From contig JAZDIT010000048.1 of the NCBI GenBank assembly GCA_043804755.1, positions 1-9,189 of the forward strand: a stretch of 9,189 bases of DNA, written 5' to 3'. Below the pieces are notes generated by a model. The model made no database searches. It worked only from the letters and a program-made list of their open reading frames with translations, and was not told the origin of the DNA. Numbering within the stretch: the stretch's first letter is position 1; the number at the start of each line of letters is the position of its first letter. The DNA comes from JAZDIT01 sp043804755 (GTDB lineage: Bacteria; Patescibacteriota; Minisyncoccia; Minisyncoccales; JAQTPW01). Below are positions 5,823 to 9,189 of this stretch, one piece after another. A program made the position numbers and the translations under genes.

Positions 5823-7352
5823 ATGAATCAATTATTTTTGCTTTTAGTGGGCGTAATCGCTTTGGGGATAGGTTCTGTTTTGGGATACTACGCCCGTCAG
5901 TCAATTGCCAAAAAAAATTATCGGACCATAGAAGCGAAACTTCAGAAGAAAGTCGCTCAAGCTAAGCAGGAATCCGACCTCATAATCTCGCAGGCCCAGG
6001 AAAAGGCTCTGCAAACGATACAAGCAGCTCAAAAAGAAGAAAATGAAAGAAGAGAAGGTCTTTTAAAGACCGAGCGTTTGTTATTACGGAGGGAAAGCGT
6101 TCTCGACGAAAAGATGGTCAGTATAGAGAACAGGCAAAACGAATTTAATCAGAAGGTTGAGAAACTCAAAGAAATAAAAGAAAACCTCGAAAATTTGCAG
6201 AAAACCGCGCTCGAAAAACTAGAAAATATTTCGGGGCTTTCACGAGAAGGGGCAAAAAAAGAATTTTTGGAAAACATCGAAAGGGAATTCCAAAAGGAAT
6301 TTATGGAAAGAACCAGGAAATTGGAATCAGAAGGATGGCAGCAGTTTGAAATTAAGGCAAAGGAAATTTTGTCCTTGGCAATTCAAAAATGCGCGATAAG
6401 CCAGGCACAGGAAATAACGACTACGACAGTTTCTCTTCCTTCCGAAGAAATAAAGGGAAGGATTATCGGAAAAGAGGGAAGGAACATCAGGACCTTGGAA
6501 AGAATGACCGGGGTGGAAATCGTCGTCGATGAAACTCCGGAAACCGTCGTAATTTCCGCATTTGATCCCATCAGAAGGCAGGTTGCAAAAGTTGCTTTGG
6601 AAAAATTAATGCAGGACGGAAGAATCCAGCCGGCAAGGATAGAGGAACAGGTTGCTAAAGCGAAAGAAGAAATTGCAAAACAAATAAAAGAGGCCGGTGA
6701 GCAGGCGGTTTACGATGTCGGACTATTGGGGTTGGATCCGAAACTGGTTCAGCTTTTGGGGAGATTGAGATTCAGGACAAGCTACGGTCAGAACGTTCTT
6801 TTACACTCGATTGAAGTAGCACATCTGGCCTCGGCTTTGGCCGATGAAGTGGGCGGGAATGCCAAAGTTGCCTTAAAAGCCGGCCTTTTGCATGACATCG
6901 GGAAAGCGGTTGACCAGCAGATAGAGGGTTCTCACACCGAAATCGGAATTAAAATTTTGGAAAAATTCGGAGCTGAAAAAGAAGTCATCGATGCCATGAA
7001 ATCCCATCACGAGGAATATCCTTATTCAACCCTTGAATCGATTCTGGTCCAGACGGCTGATGCTATATCGGGAGCAAGACCGGGCGCAAGAAAAGACACC
7101 CTGGAGAATTATCTCAAGCGGTTAGGTGATTTGGAAAAAATTGCCACCGGTTTTTCCGGTGTTGAGAAAGCATGGGCTTTGCAGGCAGGCAGGGAAATCA
7201 GGGTTTTTGTTAAACCCGAAGAGGTAAGCGATTTGGAAGCAAGAAATCTTGCAAAGGAAATCGCAAACAGGATTCAGGAAGAACTGAAATATCCCGGGGA
7301 AATAAAAGTGACGGTCATCAGAGAGAGCAGAGTGATTGAGTATGCAAAATAA
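5823..7352 (+). CDS. rny: Ribonuclease Y (membrane-anchored endoribonuclease)
   Basis: RNase Y is the membrane-tethered endonuclease that starts mRNA decay in bacteria lacking RNase E. The 509-residue protein is close to the usual length (about 520). In order: one N-terminal membrane helix (about 3-22), a long charged coiled coil (about 30-195), a KH RNA-binding domain (about 205-270, GxxG at 216-219 in IIGKEGRNIRT) and an HD domain (about 325-420). The HD pair is His357-Asp358 in LLHDIGKAVD, with SHHEE at 394-398 and TADAISGARPGARKDTLENY supplying further metal-site and core residues. The ending VTVIRESRVIEYAK is typical of the family. ATG 5823 opens directly into the membrane helix; the bases before it are T-rich with no Shine-Dalgarno. 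It appears to be transcribed alone, between the terminators at 5565-5591 and 7369-7402. Confidence 0.97.
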   Translation: MNQLFLLLVGVIALGIGSVLGYYARQSIAKKNYRTIEAKLQKKVAQAKQESDLIISQAQEKALQTIQAAQKEENERREGLLKTERLLLRRESVLDEKMVSIENRQNEFNQKVEKLKEIKENLENLQKTALEKLENISGLSREGAKKEFLENIEREFQKEFMERTRKLESEGWQQFEIKAKEILSLAIQKCAISQAQEITTTTVSLPSEEIKGRIIGKEGRNIRTLERMTGVEIVVDETPETVVISAFDPIRRQVAKVALEKLMQDGRIQPARIEEQVAKAKEEIAKQIKEAGEQAVYDVGLLGLDPKLVQLLGRLRFRTSYGQNVLLHSIEVAHLASALADEVGGNAKVALKAGLLHDIGKAVDQQIEGSHTEIGIKILEKFGAEKEVIDAMKSHHEEYPYSTLESILVQTADAISGARPGARKDTLENYLKRLGDLEKIATGFSGVEKAWALQAGREIRVFVKPEEVSDLEARNLAKEIANRIQEELKYPGEIKVTVIRESRVIEYAK

Positions 7353-7368
7353 TTCAGGATAATCTTAG

Positions 7369-7402
7369 AAACAAAAACAGACGATGAGTCTGTTTTTGTT
7401 TT
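7369..7402. terminator. Bidirectional terminator between rny and the ABC genes
   Basis: Bases 7369-7382 pair with 7388-7401 in a perfect 14-bp stem around a GATGA loop. The stem has A-rich 5' and T-rich 3' arms, so on either strand the RNA hairpin ends in a U-rich stretch. It begins 17 bp after the rny stop and lies 23 bp beyond the permease stop on the minus strand, so one hairpin serves both convergent units. Confidence 0.88.
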
Positions 7403-7423
7403 AAGAATTAGCCGTTTTTGTAA

Positions 7424-8215
7424 CTAAATTTCAACCCTTGCCAATCTTCCCGATTCCTTAGCTTTCTTAAACATAAAATTGAAAAAATATATAGAAAAAA
7501 CCAGATAAATGATATTTAAACTAAAAGCCCAAATCAAATGTTCGCTCGGTACCGTGCCGTCTTTTAAAACCTGTCTCATGCCTTCAAAGATATGGGCGGT
7601 GGGTAGAAACCAGGCCACTTTCTGCAGAAAAGCAGGAAGGATAGATATGGGATAGAAAACGGCTGAAAGGGGTTGGAACAAGATGATTAAGCTCCAGGCA
7701 AAAACTTGTATCCGCATGCCAAAACGAATGATCAGCCCGCTGATAATTATTCCAACGGTCCAGGCGAAGATGATAAGACCGACGAAGAATGGCAGAAGGT
7801 AAAATCCGAGAGAAAAAATATTGAAAGAGTAAAGTAAAAAAGCGACGGCTGAAACAAAAGAAAGAGTAAGAATTATCTTAAAAATCCCAAGAATCATCGT
7901 AGCAGTAATAAATTCCCAAATAGTGAGTGGTGAAGAAAAAAGATTCAATAAATTCCTGTTCCAAATATTTTTTAAGAAAGAGACTGAAATGTCTTGCTGG
8001 GCCCGCCAGACAATGTTCCATAAAATTAATCCGCCCATTAAGTAGATTATAATTTCGGCAACGGTTCCCTCTAACCTGATGAAATAAGTTGTCATAAGAC
8101 CCCAAATGACCACGTCCATAGACGGCCAGAAGAAAACGTCGATAATGTCTTCGAGGGAATGGCGAAGCTGAAATAGATTTTGTATGATAATTCCCTTAAT
8201 TCTTTGGCAGTTCAT
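7424..8215 (-). CDS. ABC-2 type transporter permease
   Basis: The 263-residue product is strongly hydrophobic with about six membrane segments (roughly 26-46, 53-72, 102-130, 134-163, 171-192 and 226-248), the usual ABC-2 exporter layout. The opening with FFWPSMDVVIWG and the late block QPLSAVFYPISILPAFLQKVAWFLPTAH, split here by family comparison into the pre-helix and re-entrant parts, is typical of ABC-2 permeases that move drugs, lipids or polysaccharides. No substrate can be read from the sequence. Its ATG lies inside the 3' end of the ATPase gene, with a 20-bp overlap in a different frame, which suggests translational coupling and a fixed partner. It ends in TAG, just before the shared terminator. 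Confidence 0.88.
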   Translation of the reverse strand: MNCQRIKGIIIQNLFQLRHSLEDIIDVFFWPSMDVVIWGLMTTYFIRLEGTVAEIIIYLMGGLILWNIVWRAQQDISVSFLKNIWNRNLLNLFSSPLTIWEFITATMILGIFKIILTLSFVSAVAFLLYSFNIFSLGFYLLPFFVGLIIFAWTVGIIISGLIIRFGMRIQVFAWSLIILFQPLSAVFYPISILPAFLQKVAWFLPTAHIFEGMRQVLKDGTVPSEHLIWAFSLNIIYLVFSIYFFNFMFKKAKESGRLARVEI

Positions 8216-9134
8216 ATCGTCGTCGGGCGATTCTTAAAAAAACATCTTCGAGCGTAGGATTTTGTATGTTAATGCTGATAATAGATATTTCATTTTTGGT
8301 TAGCTGAGCCAATATTTCACCAACGGTATCTTCTTTGAGGTTTATTTCTAAAATATTGGGTTGAGGAATTTGAAAATTAATTTTATTTTTCCGGCAAAAT
8401 TTTTTCACTTTCTCCGACGGGGCGTCGAAAGTAAGAACCAAAGAAACATCCTTAATCATTTTTGTCAGGTTAAAGGGAGTATCGGAAACAACGATTCTGC
8501 CACGGTCTAAAAAGATTACTCGGTCGCACATTTGAGTGATTTCCTCCATGTTATGAGAAGTGAGAAGTATTGAAATATTTTTTTCACGCCTGGCTTTAAA
8601 TAAATAATCCCGAACTTTCTGGGCGATTTCAGGATCTAAAGAAGCCGTTGGCTCATCTAAGAATAAAAGCTCCGGGTCGTTTAAAAACGCCTTGCAAATA
8701 TTTAGGCGGGTTGACTGCCCGGAGGATAGATTTCTGGTCAGACTGTTTTTCAAATCAATTAATCCGAATTCTTTTAGAAGGTTTTCTATTTTCTGATGGG
8801 GATTTTTAATTTCGTAAAGATGGGAAAAGACATAAAGATTTTCAAAAACTGTTAACCGGTCCGGCAAAAAGGTATAAGCGGATGAAAAATTTATTCTATG
8901 GAGAATTTTTTCCCGATTCTGTTTGAAATCCAAGCCGAAAATCTTAATTTCGCCACTCGTCGGCTTAGTTACATCAAGAAGCATCATAATGGTTGTCGTT
9001 TTTCCCGCCCCGTTCGGACCCAAAAGTCCGACAATTTCTCCCTTTCCGATCTCAAAGGAAACGCTGTTAACCGCCAAAAAACCGTTAAAATCTTTAGTTA
9101 AATTTTTCACTTCAAGCGCCAGCTCTTTTCTCAT
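8196..9134 (-). CDS. ABC-2 type transporter ATP-binding protein
   Basis: This 312-residue protein is the nucleotide-binding subunit paired with the overlapping permease gene. Visible motifs: Walker A GPNGAGKT (39-46), signature LSSGQ (136-140), Walker B LLFLDEP (156-162, catalytic Glu161), D-loop SLD (165-167) and switch His194. The C-terminal part (about 225-300) is the extra domain seen in DrrA/CcmA-like ATPases, ending with the usual TLEDVFL. One odd point is the Q-loop: by alignment to NodI/DrrA-type proteins the expected Gln at about residue 86 is Ala, in the segment INFSSAYTFLP. ATG 9134 is a good start directly before ALEVKNLTKDF; no Shine-Dalgarno is present. The substrate is unknown. 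The pair could be the whole exporter, acting as a dimer of each subunit. Confidence 0.92.
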   Translation of the reverse strand: MRKELALEVKNLTKDFNGFLAVNSVSFEIGKGEIVGLLGPNGAGKTTTIMMLLDVTKPTSGEIKIFGLDFKQNREKILHRINFSSAYTFLPDRLTVFENLYVFSHLYEIKNPHQKIENLLKEFGLIDLKNSLTRNLSSGQSTRLNICKAFLNDPELLFLDEPTASLDPEIAQKVRDYLFKARREKNISILLTSHNMEEITQMCDRVIFLDRGRIVVSDTPFNLTKMIKDVSLVLTFDAPSEKVKKFCRKNKINFQIPQPNILEINLKEDTVGEILAQLTKNEISIISINIQNPTLEDVFLRIARRRYELPKN

Positions 9135-9189
9135 GTTTGATGGATTGATGTGCCTAAATGGTTTGTCAGTCTTATTTTTAAAATGAGCG
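9135..9189 (-). other. Upstream region of the ABC operon, cut by the window edge
   Basis: Only 55 bp are available before the ATPase start on the minus strand. A CTGACA resembling a -35 box can be found, but no credible -10 lies at the right distance and no TGC extension like that of the other promoters appears. The promoter may lie outside the window, or the pair may belong to a longer operon. Confidence 0.3.

Noticed and set aside
5720..5965. An 81-codon frame starting at ATG 5720.
   Set aside because: It overlaps the first 140 bases of rny in another frame, has no recognisable family and a composition typical of noise; the ATG instead lies in a pairing segment of the leader.
7145..7161. 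CACCGG-TTTTT-CCGGTG inverted repeat within rny.
   Set aside because: It is fully explained as coding sequence for the conserved TGFSGVEKA segment and has no following T run.

Overview
The window looks like a housekeeping stretch from a small-genome, uncultivated bacterium, most likely Candidate Phyla Radiation / Patescibacteria (Parcubacteria-like). This is inferred from several signs: moderately AT-rich DNA, tightly packed genes, almost no Shine-Dalgarno sequences before the start codons, a NusA with an extra segment in its N-terminal domain and a Lys/Glu-rich tail, and core genes in an unusual order. TGA ends the first gene and Trp is TGG, so the genetic code looks standard (table 11). No phage, CRISPR array, transposase, tRNA or rRNA was seen.

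Layout. Positions 1-225 hold the 3' end of a yraN-type (UPF0102) gene. A promoter (229-257) and a short leader follow, the leader carrying a 10-codon ORF nested in a terminator-like hairpin (288-318). Then four plus-strand genes run with very short gaps: nusA (346-1680), a K+-independent H+-pumping membrane pyrophosphatase hppA (1700-3679), trigger factor tig (3683-4960) and clpP (4965-5552). A strong intrinsic terminator closes this unit at 5565-5591. A new promoter overlaps the terminator, and a leader of about 200 nt leads to rny, encoding RNase Y (5823-7352). A bidirectional terminator (7369-7402) separates rny from a convergent minus-strand pair: an ABC-2 ATPase (9134-8196) and its permease (8215-7424), whose reading frames overlap by 20 bp.

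Together the plus-strand genes cover transcription elongation and termination (NusA), membrane energisation from pyrophosphate (HppA), nascent-chain folding (trigger factor), protein turnover (ClpP) and mRNA decay (RNase Y). The minus-strand pair is a separate exporter of unknown substrate.

Nothing here looks like a wholly new defence or mobile system. The most interesting signals are regulatory or repeat-like: the putative attenuator before nusA, a dispersed-repeat-like insertion read in frame in the NusA tail, and the promoter-palindrome and structured leader before rny.
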